Source: Halobellus limi (GTDB taxonomy: Archaea; Halobacteriota; Halobacteria; Halobacteriales; Haloferacaceae). Taken from it: a DNA stretch of 64,000 nt. This document shows, piece by piece, positions 51,785 through 60,086 of this stretch (position 1 is its first letter; each line of letters begins with the position of its first letter). Under the pieces are notes generated by a model, which worked only from the letters and a program-made list of their open reading frames with translations, had not been told where the DNA came from and made no database searches. Location: contig NZ_CP031311.1 of the NCBI RefSeq assembly GCF_004799685.1, positions 2,783,355-2,847,354 on the forward strand, in the 5' to 3' direction. The translations under genes were made by a program, and so were the position numbers.

Positions 51785-52748
51785 CGAACCGGCGGACGTC
51801 CTCGCGGACGGCGTCGTACGCCTCGCGGAGACGCGCCGACTCCCACTCGTCGAGGTCCCACTCGATCGTCCGATCGATTCCGCCCTCGGCCAGGGTCACG
51901 GGAACGCTCAGACACGCGTCGGTGAACCCGTACTCGCCGTCGAGCGGCACGGAGAGACAGAGCGGGTCGGTGGCCCCCGGCGAGGAGAGCCCTCGGAGCA
52001 CCCGGAGCAATCCCGCACCCGACACCCAGCGCGAGGAGTCCGCGATCCCGCGCTTTTCGGCGATCTCGAACGGGATCTCCAGAACTTCGTCGACGATCTC
52101 GTCGCGTTCCGCCGGGGTGAACGGGACCGCCTCCCCCGCGACCGTCGCCCGGGAGAACACCGGGACCACGCGCTCGCCGTGTTCGCCCATCGTCGGGCAC
52201 GAGACGCGCGTCGGGTGGACACCGTGGCGCCGGGCGATGGCGTCGGCGACGCGGGCGGTCTCGGCGAGGGAGAACCCCATCACCTTCGATCGGGGCCAGC
52301 CGAGCCGGCTCCAGAGCCGGTAGACGATGCGGTCGACGGGGTTGGTCACGACGACGGTCGGCACCGGATCGATCGCGTCGAGGGAGTCCGCGATGCCGTC
52401 GATGAGCGGGAGGTTGGCGTCCAGTTCCCGAGTTCGCGCGCCGCGCGAGCCCCGCTGAGTGTCGTCCGCGCTCGGCGGAACCCGAGCGGTGACGACGACG
52501 GCGTCGAGGTCGTACTCGCCGATATCCTCCGTGGGGGCGTACGTCACCTCGCCGGGGGCGGCTTCCGCCGCCGAGCGCGGCCCGCCGGCCAGGTGGTAGC
52601 TCGCGTGCCGCAGATCAGTCGCGTGGCCCCACGCGGCGTCCAGCGCCGCCTCGAACAGCGTAACGGAGTTGTGCGGGTCGTCACAGACGAGGCCGTAGGC
52701 CAGCGTCGATCCGATCGTGCTCGCGCCGCCGATGATACCGACGTGCAT
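51777..52748 (-). CDS. Divergent lactate/malate dehydrogenase-family protein
   Basis: 323-residue LDH/MDH-type NAD enzyme. The N-terminal Rossmann loop is IIGGASTIGSTLAYG, acidic LFEAA follows strand 2 (NAD preference), then VVTNPVDRIVYRLW. The catalytic His is H190 in TMGEHGERVVP. The usual LDSARFR helix, whose Asp pairs with the His, reads AETARVA, with Glu163 in place of Asp. Substrate-loop arginines are present around 99-107. It probably acts on malate or another 2-hydroxyacid; the changes suggest an unusual substrate. It has its own TATA box and a leaderless start. Confidence 0.85.
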   Translation of the reverse strand: MHVGIIGGASTIGSTLAYGLVCDDPHNSVTLFEAALDAAWGHATDLRHASYHLAGGPRSAAEAAPGEVTYAPTEDIGEYDLDAVVVTARVPPSADDTQRGSRGARTRELDANLPLIDGIADSLDAIDPVPTVVVTNPVDRIVYRLWSRLGWPRSKVMGFSLAETARVADAIARRHGVHPTRVSCPTMGEHGERVVPVFSRATVAGEAVPFTPAERDEIVDEVLEIPFEIAEKRGIADSSRWVSGAGLLRVLRGLSSPGATDPLCLSVPLDGEYGFTDACLSVPVTLAEGGIDRTIEWDLDEWESARLREAYDAVREDVRRFED

Positions 52749-52772
52749 ACCCGCACCGACGCCTCTCGACGG

Positions 52773-52784
52773 TATATTTTTATA
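52773..52784 (-). promoter_or_regulatory. TATA box of the LDH/MDH-like gene
   Basis: TATAAAAATATA on the minus strand, 24 bp upstream of the ATG at 52748, giving a leaderless mRNA. Confidence 0.65.
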
Positions 52785-52850
52785 GGATGTTTCGGCGGAC
52801 GGGGCCGGCGGCGACTCGTCGAGACGAGACGGCGGCGGTTCCGACCCCTC

Positions 52851-53047
52851 GGACGAAACGAGACCCTCGTCGAATCGATCGGACGAAACGCATCGATCCC
52901 GACTCCACCGGCCGAAACGGCGTCACGCCGGGACCGGCCGGACGAAACGACCGCCGTCGTCACAGAATCGGTGGGCGAAACGAGCGGCCCCGTCTCGAAA
53001 CCGCCCGGGGTGAAACAGCCGTTTCTCGTGGGCGCCAGGGTGAAACG
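52851..53047. repeat. ~30-bp spaced GAAACG array upstream of amidohydrolase 2
   Basis: GAAACG (or one-base variants) occurs at 52855, 52885, 52914, 52944, 52977, 53012 and 53042, that is at intervals of 30, 29, 30, 33, 35 and 30 bp, mostly within GGACGAAACG or GGCGAAACG; an extra GAAACC is at 52997. The array fills the 419-bp gap between the divergent LDH/MDH-like gene and the amidohydrolase-2 operon. The orientation relative to the operon is the same as in the 39689-39782 array. The sequence between the cores is poorly conserved. Confidence 0.75.
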
Positions 53048-53133
53048 GACGCCGTCGTCCCGAGTCCGCAGGCGTCCGAACTTGCCCGGCAGCGGAGCCG
53101 AGAGACCCTATCGCACGGCACCGACCGACAAGG

Positions 53134-53140
53134 TAATATA
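53134..53140 (+). promoter_or_regulatory. TATA box of the amidohydrolase-2 operon
   Basis: TAATATA, 27 nt before the ATG at 53168, supporting MRMGRFVI as the start and ruling out an Arg-rich upstream extension through the repeat array. Confidence 0.6.
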
Positions 53141-53167
53141 CGAATGTGTTCAACCCGAGGAGTACCT

Positions 53168-54268
53168 ATGCGAATGGGAAGATTCGTTATCGATACCCAC
53201 GTTCACGGCCAGCGGGTCGCCGTGAACTTCGAGAACAGAGAGGAGAAACCGGACTACGCCACGCTCAGTAAACTGATGTGGCAGGCCGAGGACGCCGACC
53301 AGGCGGACGACGACGCCGAGATCGTCACCTACCGCAACACGGACCGGCTCCTGTACGATATGGACCTCTACGGCGTCGACATGGTCTGTCTCCAGCCCGG
53401 GTTCGGGTTCAGCGACCGGCTCCACGGGAAGATGGTCGAGGAGCACCCCGACAAGTTCGTCGCGTTCGCGCACCCCTACGAGACGAACCGGAAGGCGGTC
53501 GCCGGCGAGGAGGAGTGGGACATCGACCGCGCCTGCGAGGAGATGGACGAGCGACTCAGCCAGGACGGCTTCGTCGGCATCGGCGAGATGCTGCCGTTCG
53601 ACCCGACGATCACCGAGCGCGCCGAGCGGATCCCGTGGGAGGAGCGCCACGATCAACTGCGGAAGATCTACGACGTGGCCGCGAAACACGACGTGCCGGT
53701 GCGCTGGCACCCCGGTTCGGTGAACGGCGGCTACGAGCGCGACCCCGGAACGCTCCTGCCGGATCGCCGCGACATCAAGTACGCGATCGACCTGCACCTG
53801 GAGTACCCGGAAGTGCCGATCATCATCGACCACGGCGGCGTCCAGGGCAACTGGCGGAAGAACGTCGAGGAGTCCTGCAACGTCGCGGCGACGTACGACA
53901 ACGTCTACATCGAGATCGGCAACTACTGGTCGGACCTGATCAAGCGGCCGATGAACGACCCGAACATCGGCCCCGAGCAGCTGATCTGGGGGACCGACTG
54001 GGGCGCGTCGTGGATCGCGACGAACAACCCGGCGAACCGGTCGACCGGCGAGTACGACTACCCGCCGCAGCGGTGGACGCAGATCAAGAGCCGCGGCCTG
54101 CAGGCCCACCAGGCCGACGCGTGGGGCACCTCGATGCGGCAGATCGACAAGTACGCCCGCGAGGTCGACCTCCCCGCGGACGACCTCAACCTCATTATGG
54201 GCGGGAACGTCTGCCGGCTGCTCGACATCGACCCGCCGCACAAGCGACTCTTCCCCGAGTACATCTGA
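53168..54268 (+). CDS. Amidohydrolase-2 (ACMSD-like) family metalloenzyme, paralog 2
   Basis: 366-residue paralog of the protein at 38560-39654; by eye about half the residues match along the whole length. Metal-ligand motifs are the same: IDTHVHGQR, VRWHPGSVNG, IIDHGGVQG, WGTDWGASW. Both end with PPHKRLFPE plus a short tail. It differs in the 40 residues after the DxDDD stretch and in the loop before HPG, so substrates may differ. First gene of a likely five-gene operon: amidohydrolase, ligase, TRAP receptor, TRAP permease, FAH-family enzyme. Co-location with an importer points to a scavenged carboxylate. Confidence 0.9.
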   Translation: MRMGRFVIDTHVHGQRVAVNFENREEKPDYATLSKLMWQAEDADQADDDAEIVTYRNTDRLLYDMDLYGVDMVCLQPGFGFSDRLHGKMVEEHPDKFVAFAHPYETNRKAVAGEEEWDIDRACEEMDERLSQDGFVGIGEMLPFDPTITERAERIPWEERHDQLRKIYDVAAKHDVPVRWHPGSVNGGYERDPGTLLPDRRDIKYAIDLHLEYPEVPIIIDHGGVQGNWRKNVEESCNVAATYDNVYIEIGNYWSDLIKRPMNDPNIGPEQLIWGTDWGASWIATNNPANRSTGEYDYPPQRWTQIKSRGLQAHQADAWGTSMRQIDKYAREVDLPADDLNLIMGGNVCRLLDIDPPHKRLFPEYI

Positions 54269-54278
54269 CGCAGCCGCC

Positions 54279-55847
54279 ATGCAGGTACCATCCAGAGTGG
54301 AGTTGCCCGCGGTCCGGGAGCTATCGAGCATCGCCGCCGAGAACAATCCCGACCGGGTCGCCTACGGGAACGGCGTTTCGGGTCGCGAGATAACGTGGGC
54401 GGAGTTCGACGCCGAGAGCAACCGCGCGGCGAACGCCCTCAGATCGCACGTGAGACAGGGCGACCGGATCGCGTACCTCACCGAGGCGAGCGTCGAGCAG
54501 ACGATACTCTGGAACGCCGGACTGAAAGCGGGCTGTATCGTCTCGAACCTCCACATTCGCGACTCGCCGGAGCGGGTCAGGACCTGCCTGGACGCGCTCC
54601 GACCCCGCGTGCTCGTCGTCGACGAGGAGCGCTCTGCGTTCGTCGAGGAGCACGTTTACGACGAGGCCTCGACCGCGATCGACGCGGTCGTCACGACGGG
54701 CGAACCGCAGACGGCGTACGAGCGGTCGATGGACTCGTTCGTCGGCGGGCAACCGGCGGTCGAACCGGACGTGAACGTCGATCCCGACGACATCGCCGTG
54801 GTGATGTGGACGTCGGGCACGACGGGGGAACCGAAGGGGTGGTCACACACCAACCGCGGGCTGGTCCACCGGGCGATGAAGCTCGCGCACAAGAAGGGGA
54901 CCACGCGGCTGACCCGCGTGTCGAACTTCTTCACCCCCTCCTTCGCCGCGTGGTACTCGACGACGCTGCCGACGATGCTCGCGAACGGGGCCTCCTACTA
55001 CGTCAAGCAGTGGAGTCCGGAGGCGTACGTCGAACTCGTCGAGGAGCGGGAGATCACCAGTTCGAACCTGGTTCCGACGATGTGGCGCGAGGTGCTCCGG
55101 CTCGACGACCTCGACGACTACGACCTGAGCAGCCTCGTGACGGTCGAATCAGGCGGGGAGACGCTGAACACGACGACGCTCGAAGGGCTGCAGGAGCACG
55201 TGTCGCCGTCGGTGTCGCAGTCCTACGCCGCGACCGAGGTCTGCGGGACGTACATCGACGCCGACGAGATGCGCGGCGAGCGTATCGACAGCGTCGGAAA
55301 GCCGCTGCTCGGCGTGCAGGTCCGCGTGGTCGAACACGGCGGGTCGCCCGAGGACGTACTGGAACCGGGCGAGGTCGGCGAGATCATCGTCAAGTCCAGC
55401 GACGCCGCCGTCTGGGTCTGGGGCGACACCGAAAAGACACGGGAGTCCTTCGAGGACGGCTGGTGGTACTCCGGCGACCTCGGGTACAAGGACGAGGAGG
55501 GCTACCTCTTCATCGAGGGCCGCGACGACGACATGATCCTCTCGAAGGGGATCAAGGTCTTCCCCGCGCCGGTCGAGGAACGACTGAACGAGCACCCCGA
55601 CGTCGTCGAGTCCGCGGTGTTCGGCGTGGAGGACGACGAGTACGGCGAACGGGTGACCGCGGCCGTCCAGACGACGGCCGGGGGCCTCGACGCAGAGGAC
55701 CTCGACGAGTGGTGTCTGGAGAGCGAGAAGCTCTCGCGGTTCGAGCGCCCGCGGGAGTATCACTTCTACGCGGAGACGCTCCCGCGGACGGCCAGCGACA
55801 AACTGGACCGCGCGGCGATCAAGGAGCGCTCGATCGACGAGCGTTAG
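54279..55847 (+). CDS. AMP-forming acyl-CoA synthetase, paralog 2
   Basis: 522-residue adenylate-forming ligase paralogous to 37011-38558. A3 motif is VVMWTSGTTGEPKGWSHTNR, A5 QSYAATEVCG, then WWYSGDLGYKDEEGYLFIEG. The A10 lysine lies in TASDKLDRA, where the Gly of the usual SGK is Asp, a change in the catalytic loop worth noting. The gene starts 10 bp after the amidohydrolase stop. Substrate unknown; the partner enzymes suggest an aromatic or cyclic acid. Confidence 0.92.
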   Translation: MQVPSRVELPAVRELSSIAAENNPDRVAYGNGVSGREITWAEFDAESNRAANALRSHVRQGDRIAYLTEASVEQTILWNAGLKAGCIVSNLHIRDSPERVRTCLDALRPRVLVVDEERSAFVEEHVYDEASTAIDAVVTTGEPQTAYERSMDSFVGGQPAVEPDVNVDPDDIAVVMWTSGTTGEPKGWSHTNRGLVHRAMKLAHKKGTTRLTRVSNFFTPSFAAWYSTTLPTMLANGASYYVKQWSPEAYVELVEEREITSSNLVPTMWREVLRLDDLDDYDLSSLVTVESGGETLNTTTLEGLQEHVSPSVSQSYAATEVCGTYIDADEMRGERIDSVGKPLLGVQVRVVEHGGSPEDVLEPGEVGEIIVKSSDAAVWVWGDTEKTRESFEDGWWYSGDLGYKDEEGYLFIEGRDDDMILSKGIKVFPAPVEERLNEHPDVVESAVFGVEDDEYGERVTAAVQTTAGGLDAEDLDEWCLESEKLSRFERPREYHFYAETLPRTASDKLDRAAIKERSIDER

Positions 55848-55960
55848 GACGGTGTTACACTGTTACGGACAGTGTTTACAGGCTCGGACTACCACAGACC
55901 GACGAGAAATCGCCGCGTACGGGCGTCTCGCGGTGTTTTTCGAGCCGGGTACCAAAACAC

Positions 55961-55967
55961 TTAAATT
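55961..55967 (+). promoter_or_regulatory. TATA box before the TRAP receptor gene
   Basis: TTAAATT within ACACTTAAATTGTAATAATT, 23 nt before the ATG at 55991. The TRAP genes can therefore also be transcribed independently of the ligase gene 143 bp upstream. Confidence 0.6.
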
Positions 55968-55990
55968 GTAATAATTATATCTGACCGAGT

Positions 55991-57121
55991 ATGGCAAACG
56001 ATACCAGAGGCAACGGTAGCTCTAGCAGCGCACGTCGTCGCGGCTTCCTGAAGAAGGCCGGACTCCTCGGAACGGTCGGTCTCGCAGGGTGTATGGGCGG
56101 CGGAGACGGCGGGGGTAGCGGTGACTCCTCCGGCGACGGCGGTGACAACGGCGGCGACTCCGGCGGCGATTCGGGCGGCGACGGCGGCGGCGAAGAGACG
56201 ACCTCCGGCGGCGGGGGAGGCGGCGAGGAGACGCTGGTTATGGGTACGGCCTCGGAGGTCAGCGCGAACTTCGCGATGATGTCCGGACTCGGCGGCGTCG
56301 TGAACGAGAACACCGACGAGGTGTACCTGGACGTCCGTCCGAGCGCCTCGATGGCCGCGAACATCGGCCGAATGGCCAGAGACGAGATCGACATCGGACT
56401 GATCGAGAGCACGACGGCACACGACGTGAACGTGGGCAACGAGCCCTTCGGCGACGTCGCCGTCGACCTCCGACAGATCGTCCACGGCTCCACCTCGGAC
56501 TGGTTCCTCTTCGCGGAGGACGACCAGTACTCGACCATCGACGACATCGGGCCGGACACCTACGTCGCGCCCGGTCCGTCCGGATCGCGCGTGACGGACA
56601 TGGTCCGGCGGGTCCTCGAACTCGCGGGCGTCGAGTACCAGGAGCGGACGACCGGGTACGGCGATATGGGCGCGGCGGTCGCCGAAGGGCGCATCGACGT
56701 CGGTCTCGGCGCGTTCACGAACGTCCAAGTCGGAACCGTCACGCCGGGGTGGGTCCAGGAGATCAAGGGGACGGTCGACGCCCGACTGCTCGGTCTCCCC
56801 GCGGAACTCCAGAGCGGGATAAACGAGGAGGGCTGGGGGAACTCCTTCGAGTTCGAGGTCGACCCCGAGGGCTGGGCGCACGTTCCCGACACCCCCCGTT
56901 CGATGTCGCAGGTGACGTGGCTCTACGGGACCGCGGAGACGTCGACGGACGCGGTCTACAACGTGCTCGAGGCGATGTACGAGAACCGGGATTCGATGGG
57001 CGACTACCACGAGCTGCTCTCGTTCTACACGAACGACGACCACTGGACGCGTGAACCCCACCCGGGCTTTTCCCTCCACCAGGGGACCCAGGACTTCCTC
57101 GACGAGTACGGCCTGAACTAG
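55991..57121 (+). CDS. TAXI-family TRAP transporter solute-binding lipoprotein
   Basis: 376-residue extracytoplasmic receptor. The Tat-type signal has RRR at 15-17 (SARRRGFLKKAG) and a lipobox LAGC with the lipidated Cys at 34, followed by a long Gly/Asp/Ser linker (about 35-78) typical of secreted haloarchaeal proteins. The mature domain (about 80-376) matches the TAXI family: LVMGTASEVSANFAMMSGLGG, DEIDIGLIESTTAH, DTYVAPGPSGSRVTDMVRRV, and EGRIDVGLGAF. TAXI receptors bind small organic acids or amino acids. Paired with the fused permease 24 bp downstream. Confidence 0.93.
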   Translation: MANDTRGNGSSSSARRRGFLKKAGLLGTVGLAGCMGGGDGGGSGDSSGDGGDNGGDSGGDSGGDGGGEETTSGGGGGGEETLVMGTASEVSANFAMMSGLGGVVNENTDEVYLDVRPSASMAANIGRMARDEIDIGLIESTTAHDVNVGNEPFGDVAVDLRQIVHGSTSDWFLFAEDDQYSTIDDIGPDTYVAPGPSGSRVTDMVRRVLELAGVEYQERTTGYGDMGAAVAEGRIDVGLGAFTNVQVGTVTPGWVQEIKGTVDARLLGLPAELQSGINEEGWGNSFEFEVDPEGWAHVPDTPRSMSQVTWLYGTAETSTDAVYNVLEAMYENRDSMGDYHELLSFYTNDDHWTREPHPGFSLHQGTQDFLDEYGLN

Positions 57122-57145
57122 ACCCGCACCCTTTAGAACGAAATA

Positions 57146-59182
57146 ATGAGCACGTATCTGAGACGGGAACGGCTCCAACGGCTCGGCGACTGGAGCGTCT
57201 ACATTTCCGGGCTAGCTCTGGGCCTGCTGTTGCTGTACTACGCCGAGACGTTCTACGGGGCCAGGGTCCGCCACACGAACCTGGTCCTCGGGCTGTGTCT
57301 GGCCATCTTCTATCTGGGTCTCTTCCGGGACGCGTTGGGGCCGATCGAGGAGAAGGCGGGAACGTACCTGCGTCACCTCTCCGAGCGGATCGATCGGGGC
57401 TACGTCCGGTTCGTCAGGCCGACGATGTTCCTCGGGCTGGCCGCCCTCTCGATGGTCATTATGGTCTACATCGACATCCATCACGTGCGGCTGATGGAGG
57501 AGGGGCCGATCGTCGGGTACCGGACTGCGGACTACGTGATCGGGGCGATCATCGTGTATCTCTGTACCGACGTCACGGTTCGCTCCTTCGGGAAGCTCAT
57601 GGCGTCGATCGTCCCGCTCGGGTTCCTGTACGGGTACCTCGGGCCGTACCTGCCCGGGGCGCTCTACCACAGCGGGATGGGCACCGAGCAGTTGCTCCGC
57701 CTGACGGTCCTCGGGATGCAGGGCGTCTACGGTTTCATCCTCCAGGTCGGTGCGACGTGGGTCGCGATATTCCTGCTGCTCGCCGGCCTCACCAAGGCGT
57801 ACGGTATTCTGGACTACCTGATGGACGTCAGCAAGGAGTTGAGCAAGCTGTTCAGATCCGGCATCGTCCACGCGGCCGTGTTGGCGAGTCTGGCCTTCGG
57901 GTCGATCACCGGCGCGTCGGCGGCGAACACGGCGACGACCGGGAGCTTCACCATCCCGCTGATGAAGAATCAGGGCGTCGACAAGGGATACGCGGGCGGG
58001 ATCGAAACGGTCGCCTCGATCGGGGGCCAACTCGTTCCGCCGATCATGGGCATCGCGGCGTTCATCATGGCCGATCTCCTGGGGCTCTCCTACGTCAGGA
58101 TCATCCAGGCGGGACTCATTCCGGCGGTGCTGTTTTACTTCAGCGTCGTCGTCTCGGTGCAGCTCCTGATCTACAAGTTCGGCTGGCAGACCACCCGGAA
58201 CGTGAAGGACATCGAATACGGCGTGTTTCTGGAGATCCTCTGGTACGTCGCTCCGTTCGTCGTGCTGATCTACTACCTGGCCGTGCTGCAGTACACGCCG
58301 CTGACGTCGGGCTACTACGCGACGCTGACGCTGATCGGCATCGTCGCGGTGAAGTACGTGGTCGAACAGCGCTCCGTCGGCGTGAAAAGCGCCGTCAAAG
58401 ACACCGCCGAAGGGCTGAAAGTCGGCTCCGAGGAGATGGCACCGCTGCTCGTGATCCTCGGTGCGATCGGGATCATCATCGCGGTGTTCACCCAGACGGG
58501 GTTCGCCCAGCGGCTGAACACGCTGATGATCAGCCTCGCCGGCGGGAGCGTGCTGCTCCTCTTGCTCCTGGCGATGGGCGTGAGCCTCATCTTCGGGCTC
58601 GGGATGCCGGCGCCGGCGGCGTACGTGCTCGTCGCCTCGCTCGCGGGCGCGGCGATGGTCCGGTTCGGGCTCCAGGAACTCGTCGCGCACATGTTCGTCT
58701 TCTACTTCGCGATGTACTCCTCGCTCACGCCGCCGGTCGGGCCGTCGACGATCGTCGCCGCGAAGATCGCCGACGCGGAGTACATCGACACGGCGATCAA
58801 GTCCTCGAAGCTCGCGTTGCCGGGGTTCGTCATCCCCTTCATATTCGTCGCGAACGACGTGCTCATCTACTGGGACTTCCTCTCGACGGTCCTCGTGACG
58901 TTCGCGGTGCTGGCGGGCATCGTCGGCCTCTCGATGACCATCTTCGCGTACGACGGGAGCAGCCGACTCTCGACCGTCGGCCGCTCGATCTACGGGACGC
59001 TGGCCGTCCTGACGTTCTTCGGAACGTACCTGGGACTCTTCGGGCTCACCACGCAGGTGGCGATCGGCGCAGCGATCATCGTGCTCGTGGTCGCAACGTC
59101 CGTGGTGGAGGTGCCCGGCGTCTCGCGGATGTACGCGCAGTACCTCACGAAGCCGTCGCCGGTGGCCGAATCGAGCAACTGA
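57146..59182 (+). CDS. TRAP transporter fused 4TM-12TM permease
   Basis: 678-residue membrane protein with about 16-18 helices, combining the small (DctQ-like, first ~150 residues) and large (DctM-like) TRAP subunits in one chain, as is usual for TAXI systems. Conserved segments: GSITGASAANTATTGSFTIPLMK, GGIETVASIGGQLVPPIMG, FGLGMPAPAAYVLVASLAG and YSSLTPPVGPSTIVAAK. It would use the Na+ gradient, suited to a halophile. It follows the receptor gene by 24 bp; function as a pair is secure, substrate is not. Confidence 0.93.
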   Translation: MSTYLRRERLQRLGDWSVYISGLALGLLLLYYAETFYGARVRHTNLVLGLCLAIFYLGLFRDALGPIEEKAGTYLRHLSERIDRGYVRFVRPTMFLGLAALSMVIMVYIDIHHVRLMEEGPIVGYRTADYVIGAIIVYLCTDVTVRSFGKLMASIVPLGFLYGYLGPYLPGALYHSGMGTEQLLRLTVLGMQGVYGFILQVGATWVAIFLLLAGLTKAYGILDYLMDVSKELSKLFRSGIVHAAVLASLAFGSITGASAANTATTGSFTIPLMKNQGVDKGYAGGIETVASIGGQLVPPIMGIAAFIMADLLGLSYVRIIQAGLIPAVLFYFSVVVSVQLLIYKFGWQTTRNVKDIEYGVFLEILWYVAPFVVLIYYLAVLQYTPLTSGYYATLTLIGIVAVKYVVEQRSVGVKSAVKDTAEGLKVGSEEMAPLLVILGAIGIIIAVFTQTGFAQRLNTLMISLAGGSVLLLLLLAMGVSLIFGLGMPAPAAYVLVASLAGAAMVRFGLQELVAHMFVFYFAMYSSLTPPVGPSTIVAAKIADAEYIDTAIKSSKLALPGFVIPFIFVANDVLIYWDFLSTVLVTFAVLAGIVGLSMTIFAYDGSSRLSTVGRSIYGTLAVLTFFGTYLGLFGLTTQVAIGAAIIVLVVATSVVEVPGVSRMYAQYLTKPSPVAESSN

Positions 59183-59287
59183 TAGATCGTCGTAGCCAAC
59201 CGGCGATCCACAGATCTTCGGTTGGCCGAACGAACCCGGAGACCGTTTTTCCGTCGGGTTTTTACAGATCGCCGGGGAATCGCGGGT

Positions 59288-60001
59288 ATGCGACTCGCAC
59301 GGATGCAGACCCCGGAGGGACCGATCGCGGGGCGGTACGAGGACGGCACCGTCGTCGCCGACGACGGGCGGTACGTCGTCGGTCGCGACGGCGTCCTCAC
59401 GTATCCCTGCTCGCCCTCGGCGCTGTACTGCGTCGGCCGCAACTACGCCGAGACGCTCGATCAGATGGACTACGACCGCCCCGAGGAGCCCGACTTCTTC
59501 ATCAAGCCGCCGGCGTCCCTCGTCGGCCCGGAGGAACCGATCCGATACCCTCGGTGGACTGACGAACTGACCTACGCGGGCGAACTGGCCGCCGTCGTCG
59601 ACGAGCGGTGTCGCGACGTCGACCCCGAGGACGTCCCGGACGTGATCCGCGGCTACACGATTCTGAACGACGTCGACGCGCTCGATCAACAGGGACGGAC
59701 CGCGCGGAAGGCGTTCGATACGTCCGGACCGCTGGGGCCGTGGATCGAGACCGAGGTCACCCCCTACGACCTGGACGTCCGGACCGAGATCAACGGCGAG
59801 GTGCGCCAGGACGCCAACACCGAGTTGATGCTGTTCGATCCCTACGAGGTCGTCTCGTTCCTCTCACGGCGGTTCACGTTCCGGCCCGGCGACGTGATCG
59901 CGTTCGGCAGTCCGGCGAACCCGGGGACGATCGACCCCGGCGACGAGGTCGAGATCACCTACGAGGGCGTCGGCACCCTGAAAAACACCGTCGTCGGGTG
60001 A
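59288..60001 (+). CDS. Fumarylacetoacetate hydrolase-family enzyme
   Basis: 237-residue FAH-fold enzyme. The family includes acylpyruvases, fumarylpyruvate hydrolase and oxo-diene-dioate isomerases/decarboxylases used late in aromatic catabolism. Motifs: YCVGRNYAETLDQM, DFFIKPPASLVGPEEPI, TYAGELAAVVDERC (first metal Glu), GYTILNDVDALDQQ, and PGDVIAFGSPANPGT near the C-terminus. The ATG at 59288 gives the usual short form. Last gene of the amidohydrolase-ligase-TRAP cluster, 105 bp after the permease. It suggests that the pathway passes through an acylpyruvate-type intermediate (inference). Confidence 0.9.
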   Translation: MRLARMQTPEGPIAGRYEDGTVVADDGRYVVGRDGVLTYPCSPSALYCVGRNYAETLDQMDYDRPEEPDFFIKPPASLVGPEEPIRYPRWTDELTYAGELAAVVDERCRDVDPEDVPDVIRGYTILNDVDALDQQGRTARKAFDTSGPLGPWIETEVTPYDLDVRTEINGEVRQDANTELMLFDPYEVVSFLSRRFTFRPGDVIAFGSPANPGTIDPGDEVEITYEGVGTLKNTVVG

Positions 60002-60086
60002 ACTATCAACTGTACGTCTGTGAAGAGTTTCGCGACGGCGGGTCGCGAACGTTCCGGAACGGGTGCGGCCGACAGTTCCGATCGCG

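Noticed and set aside
52851-53047. CRISPR array suggested by regularly spaced repeats upstream of amidohydrolase 2
   Set aside because: The conserved core is only about 6-10 bp, the units are degenerate, and no cas genes are in the window.
52787-53167. 127-residue N-terminal extension of amidohydrolase 2
   Set aside because: It is Arg/Thr-rich, read through the repeat array and the TATA box. The paralog starts at the equivalent of 53168.
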